A stretch of DNA of 64,000 nucleotides from Clostridium chrysemydis (lineage in GTDB: Bacteria > Bacillota > Clostridia > Clostridiales > Clostridiaceae): NCBI RefSeq assembly GCF_015234215.1, contig NZ_JADEKP010000001.1, positions 1,488,001 to 1,552,000 of the forward strand. Reading direction: 5' to 3'. Each line of letters opens with the position of its first letter. Position 1 is the stretch's first letter. A program made the position numbers and the translations under genes. Under the pieces are notes generated by a model, which worked only from the letters and a program-made list of their open reading frames with translations, did no database searches and was not told the origin of the DNA. This document shows, one piece after another, positions 52,470 through 61,329 of this stretch.

Positions 52470-55097
52470 CTATCTTTTTAAGTTAATGATATCTTGAAGA
52501 ATTTCATCTCCAGTGTTTATCATCTTTCCACTTGCTTGGAATGATCTTGTTGTTGTGATCATATCTGTAAATTGTTCTGCTAGGTCTACATTTGACATCT
52601 CAAGCATCCCTTGAATACTGTCACCATAACCTGAACTATTATCTTCCCCTGTAGTTCCAAGTCCGCTCTTAACTATAGCATCACCTGAGTTAACTGATTG
52701 AGAGTAAAGATTTTTACCAAGACTTGTTAAACCTTCTGGGTTTTTAAAGCTTGCCATAGCAAGTTGTCCAAGTGCTGCAACTCTTCCATCTTCTAAAGTT
52801 CCAGTTATTAAACCATTTTTATCTATACTAAATGTTTTAACTCTTAGCTCTTCTCCACTTCCAGGCATAACTACCTTATCTGGAATTTTTAAAGTCTTAA
52901 GTTCTCCGTCGTATGATTTAACTGTTCCTGTACCACTTACAAATTCAAGTGCACCATTATCTGTTAAAGATTCAACTGGAGTTCCTCCGTTAGTCTCACC
53001 TGATTCAGTATTTGAAATTACGTTTGGTTTTCCTTCTATCTTATCTACATATTGGTTTATTCCAGCTTCTTTAAGTGCTTTATTTAGAGCTGATTTCATA
53101 GAATCGTTAGTTACTGCACCTTGACTTGTAAAATCTCCATTTAAAGTTATAACTTTACTCTTAGCATCTACGTCTGCTGAAGTTTTAGTTCCTTTAGTTA
53201 TAGTTCCTATTTGGAAAGTATATCCGTTTAAAGATCCACCTGGTTTTAAAGTTATATTCATTCCATTAACTTTAGTTTCACCTGTAGGTGATTTTAAATC
53301 TTCTCCGCCTTCTATAGGATCAGAATTTAAACTATCTATTCCTTTGTATGAACCTTGTGCAAAGAATCTATCATCACCAGTTAAACCTAATTTTTTATTT
53401 ATTTCATCTGCTAAGTCTTTACCTGCTACTCCACCTGCTGTAACGAAGTCGCCTGATAAAGTTATCTTATTTAAACCTGCATCATAGTTTGCACTTAATG
53501 AACTAGCTCTTACATCTCCTATTTCTACTTTTAACCCGTTATATTTTGAACCTTTTGGAACTTCTATTGATATTCCACCAAGTTCTATTTGTCCTGGGCT
53601 TGTCATATCTTGACCGTCAGAAATTCCTAAAGTATTTTTAACATCTAAAACATTTGGTGTTCCTGTAATACTTGTTACGTGTGTAGTTGATTTACCGTTT
53701 CTATCTAATTCTTTATTGATTTTATCTTGTAAATCTTTTAAATCTAATCCTTTATCATTTAAATCTGCATCTAAAGTAATTCTTTTCTTTGAAGTATCTA
53801 AAGTTACATCAGTCTTTGTTCCAGCATCAGTTTTACCAAAAACTACTTCATAACCGTTAAGTTGTCCACCTTCTGCGAAGTTTATTGTTAATCCTCCGAA
53901 AGTATCTGTAGGTGAATCAGAGTTTTTATTAACTTTAGTTGTTGGTGCTTTCGCATCTAACCCATTATCAGAAGCTTGTCCTGAAAGCATTGAAAGAGTA
54001 CTTCCAGTACCTGTTAATGTTACTCTTTGCTCTTTCTTTGCTTCATTTAATGCTTTATTTATTGCATTTTGTAGACTATCTCTGTTTGGACTTTGAGACG
54101 TTAAATCTACGTCAATTTTAATTACATTTCCGTCTACTCTAGCTTTTGTTGTAGTTCCAGCACCTACTTCATTTACTTCAAAAGTATAACCGTTTAACTG
54201 ACTTCCCTCATCGAATTCCATATTAAATCCAAGGAATGGAATGTTATCTGGTTTAGTTGCATCTGAACCTCCTACAACTTTATCTGATCCTAGTCCTGTA
54301 ACAACGTTTGGTTTATTAGAAACCATAACTTGTTGTGATATTCCTTCTGCACCTAAAGCTTTGTTTATAGCGTTAGAAACTTGCTCTGCATTTACAGCAC
54401 CAGATCTTGATAAATCTGCATTAACTATTATAGTTTTTTCATCTTTATTTATAGTTGATGAAGTAACTGTGTTTGGTCCTATAGCACCGAAAGCTATTTT
54501 ATATCCGTTTAACTGAGTACCAGGTCCAAATTGGAAGTCAAATCCTGATGCGTTAACTGCATTTGGTTTTTTACCAGTAGGTGGCATAGTGTTATCATCG
54601 TTAGTTACTGAGTAACCCATAACTCTATATCCATCTTTAGTTAAAAGATTTCCATCTCTATCTAAGATAAATGATCCATCTCTTGAATACATCATTTCAC
54701 TTGAGCTGTTTCCGTGTTCTAAAGTGTGAGTTCCAGGGCTGTGATTAACCTTTAATTGGTCTCCATAAACTGCAGGTCCCTTACTTACCATAAAGAATCC
54801 GTCTCCATCTACAGCACAATCTAGTGATCTTCCTGTAGGTTGCATCATACCTTGAGTCATTACTTTATCTATACTTGATAATTGAGTCCCAAGACCTACT
54901 TGAGCTGCGTTTTTACCACCTTGATTTGATGATGGTGACATTGCTTCTGATATATTTTGACTCATCATATCTGAGAAAGTTACTCTTGATGATTTAAATG
55001 CTGTTGTTCCAACGTTTGAAATATTGTTACCTATAACGTCTAGTTTAGTTTGATTAGCTTTCATTCCACTAATCCCTGAATACATTGATCTTAACAT
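52470..55097 (-). CDS. flgE: Flagellar hook protein FlgE, enlarged by five tandem modules
   Basis: FlgE polymerises into the hook. At 875 residues it is about twice the usual length. The N-terminal core (MLRSMYSGISGMKANQTKLD, then GNNISNVGTTAFKSSRV) and C-terminal core (LEMSNVDLAEQFTDMITTTR, FQASGKM) are standard. Residues about 183-710 are five repeats of 103-112 residues, each carrying an LNGY-type motif, a beta-rich K-x-I-x-L-x-A-D-L stretch and a NAINKAL helix. They probably form outer hook domains. The ATG at 55097 has GGGAGG eight bases upstream. It lies after the flg-operon protein gene and before flbD, with hairpins on both sides. Confidence 0.95.
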   Translation of the reverse strand: MLRSMYSGISGMKANQTKLDVIGNNISNVGTTAFKSSRVTFSDMMSQNISEAMSPSSNQGGKNAAQVGLGTQLSSIDKVMTQGMMQPTGRSLDCAVDGDGFFMVSKGPAVYGDQLKVNHSPGTHTLEHGNSSSEMMYSRDGSFILDRDGNLLTKDGYRVMGYSVTNDDNTMPPTGKKPNAVNASGFDFQFGPGTQLNGYKIAFGAIGPNTVTSSTINKDEKTIIVNADLSRSGAVNAEQVSNAINKALGAEGISQQVMVSNKPNVVTGLGSDKVVGGSDATKPDNIPFLGFNMEFDEGSQLNGYTFEVNEVGAGTTTKARVDGNVIKIDVDLTSQSPNRDSLQNAINKALNEAKKEQRVTLTGTGSTLSMLSGQASDNGLDAKAPTTKVNKNSDSPTDTFGGLTINFAEGGQLNGYEVVFGKTDAGTKTDVTLDTSKKRITLDADLNDKGLDLKDLQDKINKELDRNGKSTTHVTSITGTPNVLDVKNTLGISDGQDMTSPGQIELGGISIEVPKGSKYNGLKVEIGDVRASSLSANYDAGLNKITLSGDFVTAGGVAGKDLADEINKKLGLTGDDRFFAQGSYKGIDSLNSDPIEGGEDLKSPTGETKVNGMNITLKPGGSLNGYTFQIGTITKGTKTSADVDAKSKVITLNGDFTSQGAVTNDSMKSALNKALKEAGINQYVDKIEGKPNVISNTESGETNGGTPVESLTDNGALEFVSGTGTVKSYDGELKTLKIPDKVVMPGSGEELRVKTFSIDKNGLITGTLEDGRVAALGQLAMASFKNPEGLTSLGKNLYSQSVNSGDAIVKSGLGTTGEDNSSGYGDSIQGMLEMSNVDLAEQFTDMITTTRSFQASGKMINTGDEILQDIINLKR
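52968..54551 (-). repeat. Five-module internal repeat of flgE
   Basis: Modules span residues about 183-285, 286-397, 398-503, 504-607 and 608-710. Marker motifs LNGY occur at 196-199, 301-304, 413-416 and 623-626, with YNGL at 519-522, at 104-112 residue spacing. Similarity is clear at the protein level but diverged in DNA, so the duplications are not recent. Confidence 0.88.
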
Positions 55098-55126
55098 AAA
55101 TTTTCCTCCCAAATCTAAATAAAAAT

Positions 55127-55182
55127 TCTTACTTCTATCGTTCCGTAAGAGTTAGGCTTCCTATCTATTTAGGTCCAGCCTA
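55127..55182 (-). promoter_or_regulatory. Structured leader before flgE (two hairpins)
   Basis: Read leftward, hairpin 1 (55153-55182) is TAGGCT...AGCCTA with inner CCTA/TAGG and starts at the stop codon of the upstream gene. Hairpin 2 (55127-55150) is TCTTAC with GTAAGA around a 12-nt loop. The flgE binding site follows at 55105-55110. No known riboswitch family is recognised. Confidence 0.55.
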
Positions 55183-55575
55183 TAAAATCACAACGCTATC
55201 TATATTTGTAAAAATATTTTCTTTTGCTCTATCTTTTTCTATAGCTGTTATGACTGTATTGTTCTCAATACTTGTAATTATAGCTACGTCCTTGTATAAC
55301 ATTACTGAGTTTTTAGAACCTTTACTTTTTGCAATATCAAAACCTTTTTGAATTGCTTTGAAATCAACTTCTGAAAAATTTACTTCCCTTAATCTTCTCT
55401 CTGCGTGTTTTGAGATATTTAAGCTTTCAGTTTTTCTAAGTTTTTCATTTAATATCTGGCTAAAACTACTACCGTTATCTTGTAGCTTATTTTTTATATG
55501 ATTCGGTTTACTTCCTTGTATCTCGGCAATATTATTTACTCTACATGCCTTTCCGTTAATCATCCTATAGCCCAT
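55180..55575 (-). CDS. Flagellar operon protein of the TIGR02530/DUF3766 type
   Basis: This 131-residue cytoplasmic protein has SFSQILNEKLRKTESLNISK, HAERRLREVNFSEVDFKAIQKG and VMLYKDVAIITSIENNTVITA, the pattern of the conserved unknown protein found between flgD and flgE in Firmicutes. The ATG at 55575 follows AGGTGG by five bases; a GTG at 55584 overlaps the site. The role is unknown; hook assembly is inferred from gene order. Confidence 0.88.
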   Translation of the reverse strand: MGYRMINGKACRVNNIAEIQGSKPNHIKNKLQDNGSSFSQILNEKLRKTESLNISKHAERRLREVNFSEVDFKAIQKGFDIAKSKGSKNSVMLYKDVAIITSIENNTVITAIEKDRAKENIFTNIDSVVIL

Positions 55576-55591
55576 ATATTCCACCTACTTT

Positions 55592-56302
55592 TTACTTTTT
55601 GGTGTCCTTATCGTCTTCTTTTCCAGTAAAATCTCCAACTTTTGATATCTTATCGTAAGAGAATTCTTTTATTTCACCTGAATCTAATAAAACTCTAACT
55701 TTAATAGTTCCGTCTTCTTTAAAAGTACCTTTAACTACTCCATTTAAAGTTACATCTTTTCCATCTTCACCTTTATCTTTTATCTCAACGCTTTTACCTA
55801 TAAATGATGAAGCAAGTAAAAATGACATATTACCATTTAAATTATTAATTGCAGGTAATGAATAATCTGGAACATCAACTACAGATATTATATCTTCGTA
55901 TTTGATTTCTTTATAAGTATTTTTACCGTCTTCACTTACTTCTAAAGAAATAGTAGTTCCACTTGAATCTTGGTTTACACTTTTAATAACTCCAGTGTAT
56001 GGCATACCGTTTGGATCTAAAAGCTTAACTGTCGCTCCCTTACCTACTAAGTTTTGCATAGCGTAGTTACTCATAGTGTTGTTTAAGTTATTCATTTGTT
56101 CCATAGATGTAAATTGTGCCATCTGCGAAACATATTGAGTTGAATCTACATTTTGAGTTGGATCTTGATTACTTAATTGTGCTGCTAAGATCTTTAAAAA
56201 AGCATTTTTATCTAAGTCATCGCCTTTTTGCACAATTTTAGTTCCTCTATCAGTTGCACTGCCATTATTGTTTGCATCTCTTAAAGAAATATTACTTGGC
56301 AT
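55592..56302 (-). CDS. flgD: Hook capping protein FlgD
   Basis: FlgD caps the growing hook and guides FlgE. The 236-residue protein has the conserved N-terminal segment KNAFLKILAAQLSNQDPTQN and SQMAQFTSMEQMNNLN (about 30-75), then a C-terminal beta-rich region. GAGGAGG precedes the ATG. It is between fliK and the TIGR02530-type gene. Confidence 0.95.
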   Translation of the reverse strand: MPSNISLRDANNNGSATDRGTKIVQKGDDLDKNAFLKILAAQLSNQDPTQNVDSTQYVSQMAQFTSMEQMNNLNNTMSNYAMQNLVGKGATVKLLDPNGMPYTGVIKSVNQDSSGTTISLEVSEDGKNTYKEIKYEDIISVVDVPDYSLPAINNLNGNMSFLLASSFIGKSVEIKDKGEDGKDVTLNGVVKGTFKEDGTIKVRVLLDSGEIKEFSYDKISKVGDFTGKEDDKDTKK

Positions 56303-56315
56303 TTTTATACCTCCT

Positions 56316-57800
56316 CTAAGCTAACATATCGACGTTTCTATCTCTTGAAGCCTCATCTGATAGTTCGTCTTCACTAATTGCTGTATTGTTTACAGCCTTA
56401 TTATTATGTCTCTCTTCCCCACTTTTATTACCACCATCGTTCATAAATCCATTAGCAAATTCAGAATCTTTATAAAAAGTTGTGTCATCGTTATATAGAC
56501 TTATTTGAACTGAAGATATTTTTATATTTTGATCTCCTAAAATCTTTTTCATCTCATCAGAGTTTTGCATAAGCATTGAATATGTTTCCTTTGATGTTGG
56601 CTTTAATATAGCCTTCATCTCTCCTTCTGATTGAGTTAAGCTAATTGTTATAGCACCTAATTCTTTAGGATAAACCTTTACTGTTAATTCTTTCATAGTA
56701 TTTGTAACCATGAATTTAACATTTCTTATTATATCTTCTCTTAAATTTCTTGCGTCAACTGCTCTAACCTCTGGTTTTACTTCCATACTTTTAGAAATAT
56801 CTAATCTTTTTTGGAATAATGAAAACTTATCTAGATTATCGCTATCACCTTTTAATATCTTATCTAATACTTTATCTTCTGATGATGTTTTTGTTTGAAT
56901 TTCCTTTTCCCCTTTAACCATTAAATCTTTTGGTTTTTCTTTTTCACCTTGGTTATTTTCTTTAAAATTCTTATCATTAGATACATTAGTTATTTTCTTA
57001 TCTACATTATTACTATTTAAAGTAGTTTCATCTTCTAAAGATATATTTTTGTCCGAATTCTTTATTGATGTACCACTATTTTCGTTTGGTTTTTGTTTTT
57101 TGATTTCTGTTTGAAGTTTTTCTAAAACTTCACTAAAACTGTTTTCTTCATCCTTAGTTAATATTACAGAAGAGCCCTTAATTTCTTTTGAAATTTCTTT
57201 TATAACATTATCTAAAAGATCTAGGTTGTTTTTCGTTAGTTTATTTTTAAATTCATCATTTTCCATTAATTTATTTAATTGTTTAGATAAATCAACTCCA
57301 AGTTCTTTTAAATTTAGTTTTTCTAAGCCCTTATCTTTTTTTAATAAGCTTTCTAAATCTAACATTAAACTTTGTATCGCTTTTATATCTTCTTTAGATA
57401 TATTTTTCATTGAATCTTTTGAATTTACATTCATTAAACCGTTTAAAAGTTCTAGTAGACCTTCTAAATCTTCTGGTTTAACTTCACTCTCTTTATTATC
57501 GTTAGATTCTTGATTTTTTGTACCTTTTACTTCGTTATTATCTTTATTATTTTCATTTGATTCTTTAACTTCTTTTGTAGAATCATTATTTGAAATAGTA
57601 TCATTTTTAATATCCTTTGGCTTTTCATTAGTTACTACTTCATTTTTTATATTTTCTTCACTTTTAGTATTTTTAGGTTCTTTTTTATCTACTGATACCT
57701 TATTTAAAACTTCACTAAAATTATCTTTAGTACTTGACTCTTTTATTTTAGGTTTAGGAGTAGACTCTTTAATACTAATTTTCATATTTGTATTTATCAT
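56316..57800 (-). CDS. fliK: Hook length control protein FliK
   Basis: FliK is the secreted ruler that switches export from hook to filament subunits. The 494-residue sequence is dominated by Lys, Asn, Glu and Ser, with long disordered stretches (about 1-335), and ends in the Flg_hook domain (about 355-450) with LTVKVYPKELGAITISLTQSEG and SSVQISLY. AAAGGAGGTGA precedes the ATG. The placement after fliJ and before flgD is standard. Confidence 0.92.
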   Translation of the reverse strand: MINTNMKISIKESTPKPKIKESSTKDNFSEVLNKVSVDKKEPKNTKSEENIKNEVVTNEKPKDIKNDTISNNDSTKEVKESNENNKDNNEVKGTKNQESNDNKESEVKPEDLEGLLELLNGLMNVNSKDSMKNISKEDIKAIQSLMLDLESLLKKDKGLEKLNLKELGVDLSKQLNKLMENDEFKNKLTKNNLDLLDNVIKEISKEIKGSSVILTKDEENSFSEVLEKLQTEIKKQKPNENSGTSIKNSDKNISLEDETTLNSNNVDKKITNVSNDKNFKENNQGEKEKPKDLMVKGEKEIQTKTSSEDKVLDKILKGDSDNLDKFSLFQKRLDISKSMEVKPEVRAVDARNLREDIIRNVKFMVTNTMKELTVKVYPKELGAITISLTQSEGEMKAILKPTSKETYSMLMQNSDEMKKILGDQNIKISSVQISLYNDDTTFYKDSEFANGFMNDGGNKSGEERHNNKAVNNTAISEDELSDEASRDRNVDMLA

Positions 57801-57803
57801 TTC

Positions 57804-58250
57804 TTATATCTCACCTCCTTTCAAGTTTCTCATATATGCATAAAGTGCAAATTCATCGTTATTTATTTGCTCTACTCTATCTATTTCCTTGAAAAATGCT
57901 TCACGTTCTTTTTCTTTTAATTTTTCAACTGTTTTTCTATCAATCTGTTTATTTAAAAGATCATTTCTTCTATATTCAACTTCTTCTTTTTTATCTATAA
58001 CTTCCTTCTTTTTGTCTTTTATCCCAAGTTCTAAAGCCTTTAAATATGTACGTTTTATTTTTTGATAAACAACATCCTCATTTGGTTTTATTCCTTTATA
58101 CTTGTTTGCATTAGATTCCATATTTGAAAGTTCTATTTTAGCCTCATTTAATGCTTTTTGACTTTCTCTAAAAAATCTTTTGCTTTCTTCCTCTTTTTCT
58201 TCTCTTATATCTAAAACTTTTTGAAGTCTAAAAACAAATCCTTTACTCAT
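57804..58250 (-). CDS. fliJ: Flagellar export chaperone FliJ
   Basis: This 148-residue, almost fully coiled-coil protein (FRLQKVLDIREEKEEESKRF at the start) matches FliJ, which links the FliI ATPase to FlhA. It lies 12 bp after fliI and 3 bp before fliK. Confidence 0.9.
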   Translation of the reverse strand: MSKGFVFRLQKVLDIREEKEEESKRFFRESQKALNEAKIELSNMESNANKYKGIKPNEDVVYQKIKRTYLKALELGIKDKKKEVIDKKEEVEYRRNDLLNKQIDRKTVEKLKEKEREAFFKEIDRVEQINNDEFALYAYMRNLKGGEI

Positions 58251-58262
58251 CTTCTACCTTCT

Positions 58263-59570
58263 TTAACTAAATACTGATGTTAAGTTATTTACACTATCAT
58301 TAAAATCAGATTTTTCTGTAATTCCTTGCTTTAAGAAATTTTCAATATAATCATGATATTTTATAGCGTTATCAATCTTAGGGTTTGATCCTTTAACATA
58401 GGCTCCGATATTTATTAAATCTTCTGAATCATTATATGTTGAAAGTAAATCCCTAGCTATTGATGCTGCCCTCTTTTGCTCATCTGTGCAAATTTGAGAC
58501 ATAAGTCTACTTACACTATTTAATATATCTATAGCCGGATAATGGTTTTTGTGGGCAAGTTTTCTTGAAAGCACTATATGCCCATCTAAAATACCTCTTA
58601 CAGTATCTGCAATTGGTTCATTAAAATCATCACCATCTACTAAGACTGTATAAAAAGCTGTTATAGATCCTTTATCTGAAGTACCCGCTCTTTCCATAAG
58701 CTTTGGAAGCATTGCAAAAACTGATGGTGTATATCCTTTTTGAGCTGGTGGTTCTCCTATTGCAAGCCCAACTTCTCTTTGAGCCATAGCAAATCTAGTA
58801 ACTGAGTCCATCATAAGGATTACCTTTTTGCCTTTATCTCTAAAATACTCTGCTATAGCTGTTGCAGTTAAGGCTCCTTTTAATCTTATAAGCGCTGGTT
58901 TATCTGATGTTGCACAAACAACAACACTTCTTTTCATGCCTTCTTCTCCAAGGTCATTTTGAATAAACTCAAGAACCTCTCTTCCCCTCTCACCGATTAA
59001 TGCAATAACATTAATATCAGCTTTAGCTTCTCTAGCTATCATTCCAAGGGTTGTACTCTTACCAACACCACTACCTGCAAAAATACCGATCCTTTGCCCT
59101 TCGCCACAAGTTAAAAATCCATCAATAGCTCTAACGCCTGTTGGCATAATGTCTCTAATTCTTTTTCTACTCATAGGGTCTGGAGGTGAATTTTCTAAAG
59201 GGTATTCATCTCCTTTTAAAAGTAGACTAGTATCAAAAGGGTTACCTAGTCCATCTATAATTTTTCCGAGTAATTCATCTGAACATTTTACGTTTAATGG
59301 TTTTTCAGTTGGTATTACTTTGCATCCTGGAGATATTCCGATTAAATCTCCAAGGGGCATAAGTATAACAGAATCACCTTTAAATCCAACAACCTCGCAT
59401 TTAATAGGTTTTTTCATTTGATTATATATAATGCAAAGTTCACCTACGAAAGCTTTAATCCCTTTTACTTCTATTGTAAGTCCTATTACTTTATCAACTA
59501 CACCTTCAGTTTTTAAGGTATTTGTGCTGTATACTTTTTGGATTAATTCATCAAAATTTATATCAAGCAT
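58263..59570 (-). CDS. fliI: Flagellar export ATPase FliI
   Basis: FliI is a hexameric F1-like ATPase. The 435 residues have the Walker A GIFAGSGVGKSTTLG near residue 163, a Walker B (KKVILMMDSVTRFAMAQREVG) and the FliI/YscN family signature PPAQKGYTPSVFAMLPKLMER. AAGGGGG precedes the ATG, and fliH ends 6 bp upstream. Confidence 0.97.
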   Translation of the reverse strand: MLDINFDELIQKVYSTNTLKTEGVVDKVIGLTIEVKGIKAFVGELCIIYNQMKKPIKCEVVGFKGDSVILMPLGDLIGISPGCKVIPTEKPLNVKCSDELLGKIIDGLGNPFDTSLLLKGDEYPLENSPPDPMSRKRIRDIMPTGVRAIDGFLTCGEGQRIGIFAGSGVGKSTTLGMIAREAKADINVIALIGERGREVLEFIQNDLGEEGMKRSVVVCATSDKPALIRLKGALTATAIAEYFRDKGKKVILMMDSVTRFAMAQREVGLAIGEPPAQKGYTPSVFAMLPKLMERAGTSDKGSITAFYTVLVDGDDFNEPIADTVRGILDGHIVLSRKLAHKNHYPAIDILNSVSRLMSQICTDEQKRAASIARDLLSTYNDSEDLINIGAYVKGSNPKIDNAIKYHDYIENFLKQGITEKSDFNDSVNNLTSVFS

Positions 59571-59576
59571 AATGAA

Positions 59577-60329
59577 TTACCCCCTTAATGATTCTTTTAT
59601 TTTTTCAAGTCCAACTTCTATTCCAGCTTCTATAATCCCACTGTCTTTTTCTATAATTACATTTCCTCTATCTATATTGTCTTCAATAATGAAAATACCA
59701 TCTCTTATACCTTTACTGATTTTCCATCTATCTACGTGACTTTTTAGTTCCTCTATATCTAATGCATTAGCTCTAATTAATAAACTATTTTCACCTTTAG
59801 CATCCTTTATAGCTTCATCTACAATATCACTTATAGCGTTATCAACTTCTACTTTTCTTTTAAGTATTTGCTCTGCAATACTAAAAGCTAACTCTACTAT
59901 TTCTTCTTTTTTATCTTCAAGATAATTATTATATTCTGAATTTGCATTTTTTAAAATTTCATGGGCATTATTTATAATGTTTGAAGCTTCAAGGTTTGCA
60001 TTTGGAATTATATTTTCATAAACTTCTTTTTTAGCATCTTCAATTCCATTATCAAACCCTTGTCTATATCCATTTTCATATGCTTCTTTTTCAAGTCTCT
60101 TAGATTCTTCCATTATATCTACAAGCATTCTCTCTCTTGTTTTTTGGGCTTCCTCTAAGATGTTATTTGCCATCTCTTTATATTGAGTTACTATTTCTTT
60201 TGGATCTATATCTAAATCATCAGTTCCTATACCGCAAGCCCCATTTTCTCTTATGTAGGTTGTTTGTATAGTTTTTTCATTTCCTTCAAGAGATTTACTA
60301 GCTTTTATAAGATTATACGATGATTGCAT
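59577..60329 (-). CDS. fliH: Flagellar assembly protein FliH
   Basis: FliH binds and regulates the FliI ATPase. The 250-residue protein has a coiled coil with small-residue repeats (about 60-130, GYRQGFDNGIEDAKKEVYE) and a C-terminal domain resembling the V/F-type stator subunit. The ATG at 60329 follows GAGGTGG by six bases and overlaps the fliG end by 17 bp, so translation is coupled. Conservation in the family is low but position is decisive. Confidence 0.88.
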   Translation of the reverse strand: MQSSYNLIKASKSLEGNEKTIQTTYIRENGACGIGTDDLDIDPKEIVTQYKEMANNILEEAQKTRERMLVDIMEESKRLEKEAYENGYRQGFDNGIEDAKKEVYENIIPNANLEASNIINNAHEILKNANSEYNNYLEDKKEEIVELAFSIAEQILKRKVEVDNAISDIVDEAIKDAKGENSLLIRANALDIEELKSHVDRWKISKGIRDGIFIIEDNIDRGNVIIEKDSGIIEAGIEVGLEKIKESLRG

Positions 60330-61323
60330 CTTCGCCACCTCTTGAAATAATTATTTCTCCTGCATCTTCTAATCTTCTTATAATGTTTAGTATTTTTTGT
60401 TGTGCTTTTTCTACGTCTATTAATCTAACTGGTCCTAAGAATTCCATATCTTCTTTTAAAGAAGCTGCAGCTCTCTTTGATTGGTTTTTGTAAATAGAGT
60501 TTGCAACTTCATCAGAGCAGCCTTTAAGTGCAAGAGATAAATCTTTTGCATCAATTTCTCTAAGCATTCTTTGAATGTATACATCATCAAGAAGTACAAT
60601 ATCTTCAAATACAAACATAGAGCTTTTAATTTTATCTGCAAGTTCAGCATCTTCTTTTTCAAGTTCTTGTGTGATATTTTTCTCAGTAGATCTATCAACT
60701 TGGTTTAAGATTCCAACTAAAGTTTCTACTCCACCTAAGCTTGTCATTTCTGTTCTTACAACAGATGATAATTTAGATTCTAAAACTTTTTCTATTTCCT
60801 TTATAACCATAGGAGATGTATTACTCATAGTTGCAACTCTATAAGATACTTCACTTTGTACATCTTCTGGAAGTTCAGCTAAAACTTGTGCTGCTTTTTC
60901 TGGTTGTAAGTAACAAAGTATAAGCGCAATAGTTTGTGGATGCTCTGTACTTATAACATTTAATAACTGATGAGCATCAGCCTTTCTTGCGATTGAAAAA
61001 GGACTGTACTGCTGAGTAGCTTCTGATACAGACTCTAAAATCTCAGCTGCTCTTTGATTTCCGAGAGCTTTTGATAAAAGCTCTCTTGCATAATCCATTC
61101 CACCTTCAATAATATAGTCTTTAGCTTTATTCATTTGAAGGAATTCTTCTAATATCTCTTCTTTTAATTCTGATTTGACTGTAGCCATATTTGCTATTTC
61201 GTAAGTTATTTTCTTTATCTCATTTTCAGGTAATTTTTTAAGTATACCTGCTGATGCTTCTGGCCCAAGAGTTATAAATAAAATAGCCGCCTTTTGTACC
61301 CCAGTCAATTTATTTTTAGCCAA
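60313..61323 (-). CDS. fliG: Flagellar motor switch protein FliG
   Basis: FliG is the torque-receiving rotor protein. The 336 residues hold the N-terminal FliF-binding domain (KAAILFITLGPEASAGILKK), middle domain (STEHPQTIALILCYLQPEKA, the EHPQ motif) and C-terminal charged domain (FVFEDIVLLDDVYIQRMLREI). The start is TTG at 61323 with AGAGGTGA upstream; no ATG is close. Confidence 0.96.
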   Translation of the reverse strand: MAKNKLTGVQKAAILFITLGPEASAGILKKLPENEIKKITYEIANMATVKSELKEEILEEFLQMNKAKDYIIEGGMDYARELLSKALGNQRAAEILESVSEATQQYSPFSIARKADAHQLLNVISTEHPQTIALILCYLQPEKAAQVLAELPEDVQSEVSYRVATMSNTSPMVIKEIEKVLESKLSSVVRTEMTSLGGVETLVGILNQVDRSTEKNITQELEKEDAELADKIKSSMFVFEDIVLLDDVYIQRMLREIDAKDLSLALKGCSDEVANSIYKNQSKRAAASLKEDMEFLGPVRLIDVEKAQQKILNIIRRLEDAGEIIISRGGEDAIIV

Positions 61324-61329
61324 ATATTA

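Noticed and set aside
52968-54551. flgE repeats as an assembly artefact
   Set aside because: The five modules differ substantially in sequence and length, which a collapsed or duplicated assembly would not produce.
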